The notes: generated by a model not told the origin, from the letters alone. A stretch of DNA of 64,000 bases from Firmicutes bacterium FC7 (GCA_022760735.1 JAKELU010000006.1:68268-132267); one strand, 5' to 3'; positions 8,893-17,815 are shown, counted from the first letter of the stretch. Made by a program: numbers and translations.

Positions 8893-10242
8893 ATGAACAT
8901 TCTAGATGAATTGGTAGATATAGTAAAAGATTGTGAGAAATCAGCAGAAGTTTTACTATCAAAACTAATTAAGAGGCAAGCATCCGAATTGGTAGTAACT
9001 AGAGGTCTATATTCAGACAAATATGCTAATAATCTACTGTATCATGGTGATAACTTAGAAGCTATTTTGGATTTATTAGCTAAAGGATATGGAAGCAGAC
9101 TTGATTTGATATATATAGACCCGCCTTTTTTTACAATGTCCAATTATAATAAGAGAGTAGAGTTGAAGAGCTTTGGTGAAAAAAAGGTTATTGAGTATAA
9201 GGCATATTCTGATGTTTTTAGAGGTGGTTTGAAGGAATATCTTGAAATGTTAACTACTAGGATATTTCTGATGAGGGAACTATTATCTGAAAGAGGTAGT
9301 ATTTATGTACATGTTGATTATAGGACTGTTCATTATATAAAAGTGATTATGGACTATATTTTTGGTATTGATAACTTTTTAAATGAAGTAATATGGGCTT
9401 ACAAATCAGGTGGAACAAGTAATAGGTACTATGCTAGAAAGCATGACAATATCCTTGTATACTCAACATCAAAGAATTACATATTTAATCCCCAGAAGGA
9501 GAAATCATATAATAGAGGATTTAAACCATATAGATTTAAAGGTGTAACTGAATACAAGGATGATATAGGTTGGTATACTTTAGTGAATCTAAAAGATGTA
9601 TGGTCGATTGATATGGTTGGAAGAACTTCTAAGGAAAGGGTAGGTTATGAAACACAAAAACCAGAAACTTTACTTGAAAGAATAATACTAACATCATCAA
9701 ATGAAAATTCTATAGTAGCTGATTTTTTTGCAGGAAGTGGTACAACTCTTGCAGTAGCTGAAAAACATAACAGGAAATGGATAGGGTCTGATATTGAAAA
9801 TTGTTCATTGCTTACCATAAGAAAAAGGTTAGGGGCGATTAATTCAAGACCATATAGGATAATAAGCTGTAATAAATGGAATAGATTTGGGAATATAAAT
9901 GTAAAGTCAACAACTTATGAGAAGATTGAAGATGGTATGTACAGAATTCGAATAAATTTAGAAAGCTATTATCTTGATTTGGATCAACTAAATATTACTA
10001 AGAAAAATACTGAGATAATATCAGATATATTAAGAAATGATTCTCTCTCATTAATTGATTACATCAGCATTATTATTGAAGATAATACATCTGAAGTTAT
10101 ATATGAAAATTATAGGGAAAATAATATTTCAAAAATTAATACGGAATTTGATTTTATAATTGATAATCTAGATGAACATATAAGATTAAATATTATAGAC
10201 ATCTTTGGGAATGTTACTTCTAAGGAAATTAAATTTAAATAA
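8893..10242 (+). CDS. Site-specific DNA methyltransferase (amino-MTase, beta-type order), orphan
   Basis: The protein transfers a methyl group from S-adenosylmethionine to an exocyclic amino group of adenine or cytosine in DNA. The catalytic motif IV is DPPF at residues 76-79, and the AdoMet-binding motif I, DFFAGSGTT, is at 277-285. The order IV before I is that of the beta group, which also contains type III Mod subunits. About 140 C-terminal residues after the core form an unrecognised beta-rich region. No restriction endonuclease, specificity subunit or helicase is nearby, so it is an orphan, more likely regulatory or housekeeping. TGGAGG lies before the ATG. Its recognition site cannot be read from sequence. 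Confidence 0.88.
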   Translation: MNILDELVDIVKDCEKSAEVLLSKLIKRQASELVVTRGLYSDKYANNLLYHGDNLEAILDLLAKGYGSRLDLIYIDPPFFTMSNYNKRVELKSFGEKKVIEYKAYSDVFRGGLKEYLEMLTTRIFLMRELLSERGSIYVHVDYRTVHYIKVIMDYIFGIDNFLNEVIWAYKSGGTSNRYYARKHDNILVYSTSKNYIFNPQKEKSYNRGFKPYRFKGVTEYKDDIGWYTLVNLKDVWSIDMVGRTSKERVGYETQKPETLLERIILTSSNENSIVADFFAGSGTTLAVAEKHNRKWIGSDIENCSLLTIRKRLGAINSRPYRIISCNKWNRFGNINVKSTTYEKIEDGMYRIRINLESYYLDLDQLNITKKNTEIISDILRNDSLSLIDYISIIIEDNTSEVIYENYRENNISKINTEFDFIIDNLDEHIRLNIIDIFGNVTSKEIKFK

Positions 10243-10260
10243 GTTGAAAGGATGATTAAA

Positions 10261-11712
10261 GTGGGGAAACTATCTGGATTAAAGCCTGAACGAGTATTCT
10301 ACTATTTTGAAGAGTTGACAAAAATTCCTAGATGCTCAAATGATGAAAAAAGAGTGAGTGACTACCTGAAAGAAGTAGGTTTAAATTTAGGATTAGAAAC
10401 TATTCAGGATGAAGCTTTAAATATTATAATAAAAAAACCAGGTACACCTGGATACGAAAATAAGCCTACTGTAGTACTTCAAGGCCATATGGATATGGTT
10501 TGTGAGAAGTGTGATAATGTTGAATTTGACTTTTCAAAGGATCCAATTAATATATCTGTTGAAGGAGACTATGTTATAGCAAAGGAAACTACTTTAGGAG
10601 CAGATAATGGTATCGCAGTAGCTATGGCTTTGGCTATTTTAGAATCAAATGATATTGACCATCCCCCATTGGAAGTATTGATTACTACAAATGAGGAAAC
10701 TGGCCTCACAGGAGCTGCTTCATTAGATCCTAAACATATAACAGGTAGAATTTTAATTAATATCGATTCAGAAGAAGAAGGAACAATATTAGGTAGCTGT
10801 GCAGGAGGAGAAAGAAATATAATAACGATTCCTATTGAATGGGAGAGTATAGGTAATGATAAAGCTACTTTCGTCTTAAGAGTTAGTGGACTATTAGGTG
10901 GACATTCTGGTATGGAAATAGATAAGGGTAGGGGAAATTCAAACAAGATACTAGGGCGTGCCTTAAATAAAATAAATGAGGAAATAGATTTAAAACTTGC
11001 ATATATTGATGGTGGTTCTAAATCAAATGCCATACCTAGACTTGCATTTGCTAAGATAGCTGTCAGCAATGCTGAAGTAGACAAATTAAAATCAGTTGTT
11101 GAGGAAATTAATAAGGATGTTAGATTTGAATTATCAACAAGCGATAAGGATGTAATGATTACTTTAGAAGAAAGTGGAGAACTGCAGAATGTCTTTACTA
11201 AGGAAGTTACCAATAAAATAATTACTGCTTTAATGGTAATACCAAATGGCATACAAACAATGAGTCAAGATATTGAAGGACTAGTAGAAAGTTCAAATAA
11301 TCTTGGAGTAGTAAAGACTTATGAAGACAAAGTAACTATTGAATGTGCAATGAGAAGTTCAGTAGGTAGTTTGAAAGAAAATATTGCTCAACAGTTGAAA
11401 TTAATTGCTAGGGCAATTGATGCTAAATATTTAAGTACAAGCGCTTATCCTGCATGGGAGTACAATAAAGATTCTTATATAAGAGAAGTATTTAAGGTTT
11501 CCTACAAAGAATTATTTGGTAAAGATTTAGAAGTTGCTGCTATACATGCAGGACTTGAATGTGGGATATTTAAGGAGAAGTTTGGAGATATTGATATGGT
11601 ATCCTTTGGACCAAATATTAAGGGAGTTCATGCACCAGGTGAAAGTTTAAGTATATCTTCAACTGAAAGAACCTTTGAATTATTAAAAAAAGTTTTGGGA
11701 AATATTAAATAA
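10261..11712 (+). CDS. pepD: Aminoacyl-histidine dipeptidase (Xaa-His dipeptidase, M20 family)
   Basis: PepD is a zinc metallopeptidase that splits dipeptides such as Xaa-His in the cytoplasm. M20 motifs are clear: QGHMDMV (first metal ligand), ADNGIAVA (bridging Asp), TTNEETG (catalytic and metal Glu) and the C-terminal HAGLECG. Length is near 480 residues, as expected. GTG 10261 is preferred as start because AAAGGATGA (10247-10255) is then at proper spacing; an in-frame ATG at 10252 would have its binding site only a base or so away. It begins 18 bases after the methyltransferase. Together with the Opp importer and PepF it suggests active peptide use. Confidence 0.95.
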   Translation: MGKLSGLKPERVFYYFEELTKIPRCSNDEKRVSDYLKEVGLNLGLETIQDEALNIIIKKPGTPGYENKPTVVLQGHMDMVCEKCDNVEFDFSKDPINISVEGDYVIAKETTLGADNGIAVAMALAILESNDIDHPPLEVLITTNEETGLTGAASLDPKHITGRILINIDSEEEGTILGSCAGGERNIITIPIEWESIGNDKATFVLRVSGLLGGHSGMEIDKGRGNSNKILGRALNKINEEIDLKLAYIDGGSKSNAIPRLAFAKIAVSNAEVDKLKSVVEEINKDVRFELSTSDKDVMITLEESGELQNVFTKEVTNKIITALMVIPNGIQTMSQDIEGLVESSNNLGVVKTYEDKVTIECAMRSSVGSLKENIAQQLKLIARAIDAKYLSTSAYPAWEYNKDSYIREVFKVSYKELFGKDLEVAAIHAGLECGIFKEKFGDIDMVSFGPNIKGVHAPGESLSISSTERTFELLKKVLGNIK

Positions 11713-11780
11713 AGTTCTTGTGTATTCCAATATAATTGGGTACTATAAAATAAACAAATATATTTAAAAGGAGAATGAGA

Positions 11781-12104
11781 ATGAACGATAAACATGTACA
11801 TGATGAAAATTGTAACCACGACCATGAAGATATGGATATAATCTATTTAACGTTAGAAGATGATTCAGAATTAGAATGTGAAGTAATTGGTATATTCGAA
11901 GTGGAAGATAAGGAATATATAGCTCTTGCACCACTAGGTGAAGAAGAAGTATTGCTTTATGGATATAAAGAAAAAGAGAATGATGAATTTGAGCTAGTAT
12001 CAATAGAAGATGAAGATGAATTCGATCTTGTAACTGAGGCTTTTTATGCCTTATATTCTGATGATGATTTTGAAGAATTTGAAGATGAGGATTTTGAAGA
12101 GTAA
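11781..12104 (+). CDS. DUF1292 family acidic protein
   Basis: A 107-residue, very acidic protein matching the DUF1292 pattern (DIIYLTLEDDSELECEV followed by GIFEVEDKEYIALAPL). Many clostridia carry it in short housekeeping clusters; function is unknown. The N-terminus has a His/Cys/Asp-rich patch (HVHDENCNHDH) that could bind metal, and the C-terminus is a run of Asp and Glu. AAAAGGAG at 11766-11773 gives a seven-base spacing to ATG 11781; the ATG at 11775 would be too close. The gene is bounded downstream by its own terminator. Confidence 0.88.
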   Translation: MNDKHVHDENCNHDHEDMDIIYLTLEDDSELECEVIGIFEVEDKEYIALAPLGEEEVLLYGYKEKENDEFELVSIEDEDEFDLVTEAFYALYSDDDFEEFEDEDFEE

Positions 12105-12122
12105 GAATAATTAATATATAAG

Positions 12123-12156
12123 AAAAGTACTTTGTATTTTATGCAAGGTACTTTTT
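12123..12156 (+). terminator. Rho-independent terminator
   Basis: A 14-bp stem (arms 12123-12136 and 12142-12155, two G-U pairs) around a five-base loop, with the T run forming the end of the second arm. Confidence 0.8.
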
Positions 12157-12187
12157 AATCATTATGTATTTTTTAAGAGGTGATTTG

Positions 12188-13048
12188 TTGTATAAACTTA
12201 TAGCTTTGGATTTAGATGGAACATTGCTAGATGACAATAAAAAAATAAGTACTGAGAATATTATCACAATAAATAACTTAATTAATAAAGGCTTAAAGGT
12301 TGTAATAGCAACAGGAAGAGGATATTATTCAGCAAAAAAATTAACCGAAAAGCTTGATAAAAAGCTGACTATTTTAGCAAATAATGGGAATATTATTAGA
12401 AATACATCTGATGATCTAACAATTTTTGCACGATATATGGAAAAGGAAATTGTTAAGGATATTTTGATAGAAGGTAAAAAAATCAATTTGAATCCTATTG
12501 TACATGTTGATTATTTTACGGATGGAATTGATATGGTAATAGAAGAGAACATCAGTGATAATTTTATTGAGAGATATATTTCCAAAAATCCTAGCAGATT
12601 TAAGGCAGTTAGTAATAATATATTGTATAATGTAGATAGGGTACTAGCACTTGTATATTTAGGAAGTAGAGAAAGACTGAATGTGTTTTATCAAGGGCTT
12701 ATAGACAAATATCCTAAAAAACATAGCTCTCACATATTAAATAATATACAGGTAGCTGAAGCTATGTTAGAGATTATGAATCCTTTTGCGAATAAAGGAG
12801 TTACCTTATTAGAATATTGTAATAGCATTGGAATTAAGGCAGAAGAAGTCATTGCTATAGGTGATGACAACAACGATATTGATATGATTAAAAATGTAGG
12901 CTTAGGTATAGCAATGAAAAATGGAAGCGAGTTAGTTAAAGGGTCTGCTGACATAGTAACAGAAGAAGACAATAATAACTCTGGGGTAGCCTATATTCTA
13001 AATAAAATTTTCGATTCAGAAAGGGTAGAGGTGGAATTTTGGACATAA
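12188..13048 (+). CDS. Cof-type HAD-superfamily sugar-phosphate phosphatase
   Basis: Members of this family (HAD type IIB, Cof/YidA-like) dephosphorylate small phosphorylated metabolites, often sugar phosphates or nucleotides, in the cytoplasm. The nucleophile motif DLDGTLL carries Asp8 and Asp10 counting from the TTG at 12188; the C-terminal GDDNNDIDM metal motif and the KNGSELVK region are typical. The TTG start is chosen because AAGAGGTGA (12175-12183) lies just before it and the protein then begins MYKLIALDLDGT, as is usual; an upstream ATG at 12164 lacks a binding site. The last ten bases overlap the next gene, implying coupling. The substrate is not predictable. Confidence 0.9.
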   Translation: MYKLIALDLDGTLLDDNKKISTENIITINNLINKGLKVVIATGRGYYSAKKLTEKLDKKLTILANNGNIIRNTSDDLTIFARYMEKEIVKDILIEGKKINLNPIVHVDYFTDGIDMVIEENISDNFIERYISKNPSRFKAVSNNILYNVDRVLALVYLGSRERLNVFYQGLIDKYPKKHSSHILNNIQVAEAMLEIMNPFANKGVTLLEYCNSIGIKAEEVIAIGDDNNDIDMIKNVGLGIAMKNGSELVKGSADIVTEEDNNNSGVAYILNKIFDSERVEVEFWT

Positions 13049-13989
13049 AAGTATACAACACATATGCGAAATATTTAAAGGAAAGATATGGTGAGAAAGT
13101 TTATAAATTGCCTATTAGTCTTCCCTTAACCTGTCCTAATAGAGATGGTGTTATAAGTCATGGTGGATGTACTTTTTGTGGAGAAGAAGGAGGGTCATTT
13201 GAAAACCTCCCAAATTATATGACTGTTAAGGAACAGGTAAAAAAGAATATGGAATATATAAGAAAGAGATATAATGCAAATAAGTTTATTGCATATTTTC
13301 AAAACTTTAGTAACACATATTTACCACTTGAGGATTTCAAAAAATATATTAATGAAGCTATTATGGATGATATAGTGGGGTTGTCAATTTCGACAAGACC
13401 TGACTGCATAAATGATAATTACTTGAATTTTCTTGTTGATTTGAAGTATAATATGGGTATAGATATAACGATAGAACTAGGATTACAAAGTGTAAATTAT
13501 CATACTCTAGTAAAAATAAACAGAGGTCATACATTAGCAGAATTTATAGATGCAGTCTTAAGGATAAAGAAGCATGATTTGAGAGTATGTACACATGTAA
13601 TTTTAAATTTACCATGGGATAATATTCATGACACCATTGAAAATGCTAAAATCATTTCAGCTTTAGGTATTGATGAAATTAAGCTACATAATCTTTATAT
13701 TGTTGATGGCACACCTATGGCTGAGCAATATAAAAATAACGAAATTGATATAATTTCAAAAAAAGAATATATACATAGAGTAATAACCTTTTTAGAATAC
13801 TTAGATCCTAATATAGTAGTTCAGAGAATAATGGGAAGAGCACCTGAAGAAAATACCTTATTTGTAAATTGGCATGAATCTTGGTGGAAAATACGAGATG
13901 AAATCGTTACCAAGATGGAAGAGGAGAACAGGTACCAAGGCAGTAAGTTTAATTACTTAAATGGTAAGGCTTTAAAAAATTTTAAATAA
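13039..13989 (+). CDS. TIGR01212 family radical SAM protein
   Basis: A 316-residue radical-SAM enzyme of the YhcC/YtqA type. The cluster-binding cysteines are Cys32, Cys44 and Cys47 in the family-specific spacing CX11CX2C rather than CX3CX2C, followed by conserved STRPDC and ELGLQS blocks. The biochemical role of the family is not established. It starts with TTG behind GAGGTGG (13027-13033) and overlaps the preceding phosphatase gene by ten bases. Confidence 0.92.
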   Translation: MDIKVYNTYAKYLKERYGEKVYKLPISLPLTCPNRDGVISHGGCTFCGEEGGSFENLPNYMTVKEQVKKNMEYIRKRYNANKFIAYFQNFSNTYLPLEDFKKYINEAIMDDIVGLSISTRPDCINDNYLNFLVDLKYNMGIDITIELGLQSVNYHTLVKINRGHTLAEFIDAVLRIKKHDLRVCTHVILNLPWDNIHDTIENAKIISALGIDEIKLHNLYIVDGTPMAEQYKNNEIDIISKKEYIHRVITFLEYLDPNIVVQRIMGRAPEENTLFVNWHESWWKIRDEIVTKMEEENRYQGSKFNYLNGKALKNFK

Positions 13990-14039
13990 AACTAAAACAA
14001 CTATATTTTTATCAAAAAAGAAAGGTTAGGTGGTCAATC

Positions 14040-14474
14040 ATGGTTAAGTTCATTTTAGGGAGAAAGGGCGCTGGAAAAACTAAATGGTTAATTGACAATG
14101 CTAACAAGGATATGAAGGAGGGCAATGGAAATATCGCGTTTGTGGACGTAGATGACGATCATATTTTTAGTTTGAATTATAATGTAAGACTTATCAATGC
14201 CATGGAATTCAATATTTTGAATGTTGAATCTTTCTATGGCTTTTTGTGTGGTCTTTTATCAATGGATTATGATTTGGAAAAAATATATGTTGATAGTATA
14301 TATAAAGTAATAAATTTAGACCTAGAAGAACTTATGTACTTAAGTGATACACTTGAAAAGATATGTAAAAAGTATAATGTTGAGTTTTATATAAATGTTG
14401 ACTACACTATGGATAAAATACCTGAATCATTAAGAGAGTACTGTTTTGAAATAGAAGCTGCGGAAGCAATTTAA
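14040..14474 (+). CDS. Small P-loop ATP-binding protein
   Basis: A 144-residue protein with a Walker A motif at its N-terminus (GRKGAGKT, residues 7-14) and little else of a standard NTPase: there is no clear Walker B beyond the hydrophobic IYVDSIY stretch at about residues 80-86, a plausible degenerate one. Similar short proteins are scattered in clostridia without known function. AGGTGG lies before the ATG. It is a single gene ending at a strong terminator. It could be a nucleotide kinase-like fold, but I cannot name a substrate. Confidence 0.75.
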   Translation: MVKFILGRKGAGKTKWLIDNANKDMKEGNGNIAFVDVDDDHIFSLNYNVRLINAMEFNILNVESFYGFLCGLLSMDYDLEKIYVDSIYKVINLDLEELMYLSDTLEKICKKYNVEFYINVDYTMDKIPESLREYCFEIEAAEAI

Positions 14475-14480
14475 ATATAA

Positions 14481-14503
14481 GCGGGTCCAATGGACCCGTT
14501 TTT
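14481..14503 (+). terminator. Rho-independent terminator
   Basis: CGGGTCC and GGACCCG pair around a three-base loop, followed by five T residues. It may also limit transcription from the convergent DUF1540 gene. Confidence 0.92.
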
Positions 14504-14519
14504 ATTTAGTTCAAATCAT

Positions 14520-14675
14520 TTATTTTAAAGGTTTGAAAGTTGAACAATCAGTATCATCTGAAGTATGTGCATGTTTTGGTTCAACTAATATTGATTCAGC
14601 TGTACACTTATTGCCATCTTTATTATAAGCACATGTAGTTACAATACATTTTACACCTTCTAATGGTTTATTCAT
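14520..14675 (-). CDS. DUF1540 small cysteine-containing protein
   Basis: A 51-residue gene on the minus strand in the gap between two + strand genes. The translation has the DUF1540 pattern: four cysteines at 10, 15, 24 and 44, an AYNKDGNKC segment, then AESI and a closing DCSTF. The domain is often found in small clostridial proteins and may bind metal, but its function is unknown. AAAGGAG (complement of 14684-14690) is eight bases before the ATG, strong support for translation. It is transcribed alone and ends shortly before the terminator of the convergent gene. Confidence 0.9.
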   Translation of the reverse strand: MNKPLEGVKCIVTTCAYNKDGNKCTAESILVEPKHAHTSDDTDCSTFKPLK

Positions 14676-14805
14676 AAGTAAAGCTCCTTTCGTCTATAAT
14701 ATAAATAAAATTTTACTACCTATTTGATATTTTAAACTAATTAAATTATTTTATACTTTTAATTAATTGAAACATAGGTTAGAATATACACATGGAGGAG
14801 TTGAA

Positions 14806-15528
14806 ATGGCTAAAAATGAAAGATTAGACAAAGTTTTGGCAAATATGGGATATGGTAGTAGGAAAGATGTTAAAAGATACATAAAAGATGGCTTGGTTAC
14901 AGTTAATGGTAATACTATCATAAAAAGTGAATATAAAGTAAATCCTTATGAAGATGTAATTACAATAAATGGAGAAGAATTAAGATATCGTGAATATATC
15001 TACTTAATGATGAATAAACCAATGGGTTTAGTGTCTTCAACAGATGATCCATTTACTAGAACAGTTATAGATTTGCTTTCTGAGGAGTATTTAAATTACA
15101 AACCATTTCCAGTTGGTAGACTAGATAAGGATACTGAAGGACTTTTATTGATATCAAACGATGGAAAGTTAGCTCATGAATTATTGTCACCTAAAAAGCA
15201 TGTAGATAAAAAATACTATGCTGAAATTGATGGTACTGTAGAAGAAGAGCATATAACTATATTTAAAGAAGGTATAGTACTTGATGATGGATATAAAACA
15301 TTACCCGCTGAATTAGAAATTATAGAATCTGGTGTATTTTCGAAAGTAAATTTAATTATCAGAGAAGGTAAATTTCATCAGATTAAAAGAATGTTTGAAG
15401 CTCTTTCAATGAAAGTTATATATCTTAAAAGAATTCAAATGGGAACTTTAATTTTAGATGAAACTCTATCACCAGGAGAATATAGGGAATTAACAGATGA
15501 GGAAGTTGATTATTTAAAGGAAAGATAA
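14806..15528 (+). CDS. 16S/23S rRNA pseudouridine synthase, RsuA/RluB family
   Basis: The enzyme converts a specific uridine of rRNA to pseudouridine. An N-terminal S4 RNA-binding domain (residues 3-60, RLDKVLANMGYGSRKD) precedes the catalytic domain with the motif GRLDKDTEGLL, whose first Asp is catalytic. GKFHQIKRMF and LKRIQMG are typical of the RsuA/RluB/E/F branch. Length from ATG 14806 is 240 residues. This start is chosen because GGAGGAG (14794-14800) is correctly placed; an upstream in-frame ATG at 14767 has none. Whether the target is 16S U516 or a 23S site cannot be told from sequence alone, so no symbol is given. Confidence 0.93.
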   Translation: MAKNERLDKVLANMGYGSRKDVKRYIKDGLVTVNGNTIIKSEYKVNPYEDVITINGEELRYREYIYLMMNKPMGLVSSTDDPFTRTVIDLLSEEYLNYKPFPVGRLDKDTEGLLLISNDGKLAHELLSPKKHVDKKYYAEIDGTVEEEHITIFKEGIVLDDGYKTLPAELEIIESGVFSKVNLIIREGKFHQIKRMFEALSMKVIYLKRIQMGTLILDETLSPGEYRELTDEEVDYLKER

Positions 15529-15550
15529 ACTAGAGCTAATACTATTTAAA

Positions 15551-15580
15551 TTGGAAGTTGGCATCTTAATATGGTATAAT
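15551..15580 (+). promoter_or_regulatory. Candidate promoter
   Basis: TTGGAA (15551-15556) and TATAAT (15575-15580) are 18 bases apart, 40 bases upstream of the next gene's likely TTG start. It supports that start over an in-frame ATG at 15549-15553 that would lie inside the promoter. Confidence 0.55.
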
Positions 15581-15619
15581 GATTTCATACAAAGATTTAA
15601 ACTAGAATGGGTGTGTATT

Positions 15620-16183
15620 TTGGATATTAGTATCAATAGATATCGAAGGAAAAGCATTTTTGAAACTTTTTTTGAGCACCGTTCATCATTAATAATACAA
15701 TATAAGAATGGTGACATAACAAAAAGAGAATTTCTCGAAGGCAATTATGAAATAGTAAGAAGGATGAATATGAAGCCTTTTTTAAAGATTGATAGCTTTG
15801 AAAAAGGTATGTATAACTATCAATACTATAATGTTATGGCAAAATATTTTACATCCTTAGCAAAAGAGATAAGAAATACTAAGAAACATCAAAAGTATTA
15901 TTTATATTATCTAAACAAGGGAAATAATTATTATCATGAAAAAGATAAGGCTGCGTTAAACCTCCTTAGATTTTTGGAATTTAAGGGTGTAGAGGCGTAT
16001 TTTGTAAAGTGTGCTTCAAAGTCATTGCAGGATAAGTTGTTCGAAGTTGTTTTATTGGATTATAAAGAAGCAATATTTCACTCAAAAGCTAATTGGTTTC
16101 TTGAAATTCTTAGGGAAGAAGGAGTATTCATAGAGGGGATAAAACCTTCATTAATTGACGAATACATCAATGAAAAATATTAA
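15620..16183 (+). CDS. Uncharacterised clostridial protein (187 residues)
   Basis: A basic, aromatic-rich soluble protein without signal peptide, membrane segment or known motif. It begins MDISINRYRRKSIFETFFE and looks mainly helical. The TTG at 15620 is preferred: it lies 40 bases after a good -10 element and after a weak GGGTGTG. An in-frame ATG 69 bases upstream overlaps the promoter. The gene is monocistronic and ends at a bidirectional terminator. I know of no function; position between an rRNA pseudouridine synthase and an MltG-like protein is not informative. Confidence 0.7.
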   Translation: MDISINRYRRKSIFETFFEHRSSLIIQYKNGDITKREFLEGNYEIVRRMNMKPFLKIDSFEKGMYNYQYYNVMAKYFTSLAKEIRNTKKHQKYYLYYLNKGNNYYHEKDKAALNLLRFLEFKGVEAYFVKCASKSLQDKLFEVVLLDYKEAIFHSKANWFLEILREEGVFIEGIKPSLIDEYINEKY

Positions 16184-16208
16184 AAAAGAGGGTATTACCC
16201 TCTTTTTT
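16183..16208. terminator. Bidirectional terminator
   Basis: AAAAGAGGGTA and TACCCTCTTTT form an almost loopless stem with A-rich and T-rich flanks, suited to both convergent genes. Confidence 0.88.
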
Positions 16209-16212
16209 ACAT

Positions 16213-16737
16213 TTACTTTGTAATTATACTTAAAATTTCTTCATATGAGCTACCAACTGGTATTGTAAAGGTTCCTGATTTTAATTTTGTATCAAGTTTT
16301 AATTCTACTGCTTTTGCGATAAAGTTCTTACTATTATCTATTAGTCCATTTTCAACTAGGATTGATGCAATTTTGCCTGGTAATGAGCCTGCTGGTATAA
16401 TTACTTTTATTTCCTTATTAGTAACAGGATTTTCTGGTTCAACAGTTTCATTGTCCTTATTTTCTTCTATTATTATATCAGTATCTTTTTCTGTATCTAT
16501 ATCTGTCTCTAAAGCCGTATCATCTCCATCTTCATTTCCTGGTTCATTATGTACATTTTTACCAGGCCCAACGACAACGACATCCTTATCAGTAGATGGC
16601 TTATCAATATCCTTAGCAAACAGTATGTCCAATCTCCAGCCAATAATACCTACCACAATAGCCACAATAGCTAGCATAACTACATAATCAAAGGAGTCAT
16701 ATAATATATCTTTAATTTTTTCGATTATCTTGTTCAT
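16213..16737 (-). CDS. Membrane-anchored protein with an MltG-like (YceG) LysM-type domain
   Basis: A 174-residue protein. Residues about 18-38 form one membrane helix, a polar acidic linker rich in Asp, Glu and Thr follows, and the last 65 residues (IKVIIPAGSLPGKIAS... with IDNSKNF and LKSGTFTIPVG) match the small N-terminal LysM-like domain of MltG endolytic transglycosylases. The catalytic MltG domain is absent, so it may bind peptidoglycan or act as a regulator, not as an enzyme (inference). ATG 16737 is chosen because AGGTGAA is just upstream; an upstream in-frame extension lacks any site. It is divergent from the RluA-family gene. Confidence 0.78.
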   Translation of the reverse strand: MNKIIEKIKDILYDSFDYVVMLAIVAIVVGIIGWRLDILFAKDIDKPSTDKDVVVVGPGKNVHNEPGNEDGDDTALETDIDTEKDTDIIIEENKDNETVEPENPVTNKEIKVIIPAGSLPGKIASILVENGLIDNSKNFIAKAVELKLDTKLKSGTFTIPVGSSYEEILSIITK

Positions 16738-16834
16738 AAAATTCACCTCATTAATGTTTAAAAAGTAAGTTTTGAAATACCCTAAGAATATATTATAATT
16801 ATAGCATAATACAAAGGAAAAGGTGAGATAAACT

Positions 16835-17800
16835 TTGAGAGAAATAATAATAGATAAGAATGAAAGCAATCAAAGACTAGATAGATTTTTAAAAAAATAT
16901 TTAGCAAATGCAACCCAAGGCTTTATATACAAGATGCTTCGTAAAAAGAATATTAAACTAAACGGAAGTAAAGCAAACCCTGAAGATATAATAGTTGAAG
17001 GAGATTTGGTACAACTATACCTTTCTGACGAAACCTTAGATAAGTTTATGGCAGTAAAAGATGAAATAAAATCTAAGCTGCTTCCTAACATTTTATATGA
17101 AGATGAAAATATAATTTTAATAAATAAACCAATGGGTATTTTATCGCATGGTGCTGGAGGAAAATTTGAAGAAAATATAGTTGATAGTATGATTAGTTAC
17201 TTAATAGAGAAAGGCGAGTATGTTCCAAGAATAGAGAAGACATTTACGCCATCAATATGCAATAGACTAGATAGAAACACTTCAGGGATTATTATCGGAG
17301 CAAAGAATTATCAAAGTCTAAAGACTATGAATGAAGCTATAAAAGAAAAAAAAGTTAGAAAATTTTACAAGACCATTGTTAAAGGAAAGGTGACTAAAGA
17401 TTTTAAAGCTGAAGGGTTTTTAAACAAGGATGAAGATCGAAATATGGTGGAGGTTTCAAAAGAGAACATTGAAGGAGCAAAAAAGATAGAAACACATGTT
17501 AAAGTTCTCAAAACATGTAATGGATATTCTCTACTTGAAATAGAATTAATTACTGGTAGGACACATCAGATAAGAGGACATTTATCTTCTCTTGGTTATC
17601 CAGTAATTGGTGATAGAAAATATGGAAATCCTGACGCAAATAAGAAATTCAAAAGTGAATATAATTTAGAAAATCAGTGGCTACATGGATACAAAATTGA
17701 ATTTAATGGCCTTTCAGGGCCTCTTGAATACTTAAATGGAAAAAGCTTTGAGGCTCCTATGGAAGAGAAGTATCTGAGAATAGAGAAAGATTTATTTTAA
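16835..17800 (+). CDS. Pseudouridine synthase, RluA/RluC/RluD family
   Basis: The enzyme makes pseudouridine in rRNA or tRNA. It has an N-terminal S4 domain (residues 12-70) and the catalytic motif NRLDRNTSG with its active Asp. GRTHQIRGHLSSLGYPVIGD is the conserved C-terminal block of the family. At 321 residues it is full length and most like RluC. The start is TTG behind AAAAGGTGAG. It is followed after 15 bases by the frameshifted nucleoside kinase gene, so the two probably form one unit. A second RluA-family gene occurs at 47562; the two differ in sequence and probably in target. Confidence 0.92.
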   Translation: MREIIIDKNESNQRLDRFLKKYLANATQGFIYKMLRKKNIKLNGSKANPEDIIVEGDLVQLYLSDETLDKFMAVKDEIKSKLLPNILYEDENIILINKPMGILSHGAGGKFEENIVDSMISYLIEKGEYVPRIEKTFTPSICNRLDRNTSGIIIGAKNYQSLKTMNEAIKEKKVRKFYKTIVKGKVTKDFKAEGFLNKDEDRNMVEVSKENIEGAKKIETHVKVLKTCNGYSLLEIELITGRTHQIRGHLSSLGYPVIGDRKYGNPDANKKFKSEYNLENQWLHGYKIEFNGLSGPLEYLNGKSFEAPMEEKYLRIEKDLF

Positions 17801-17815
17801 AAGGGGGATGATCTA

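Noticed and set aside
8893..10242. Restriction-modification or defence island around the DNA methyltransferase
   Set aside because: Neighbours are a transglutaminase-like gene, pepD and DUF1292. There is no nuclease, helicase or mobile element nearby, so only an orphan methylase is supported.
10569..11252. 227-codon open frame antisense to pepD
   Set aside because: It lies wholly inside a well-supported M20 peptidase gene; no binding site or known domain. Long antisense frames are expected in such codon usage.
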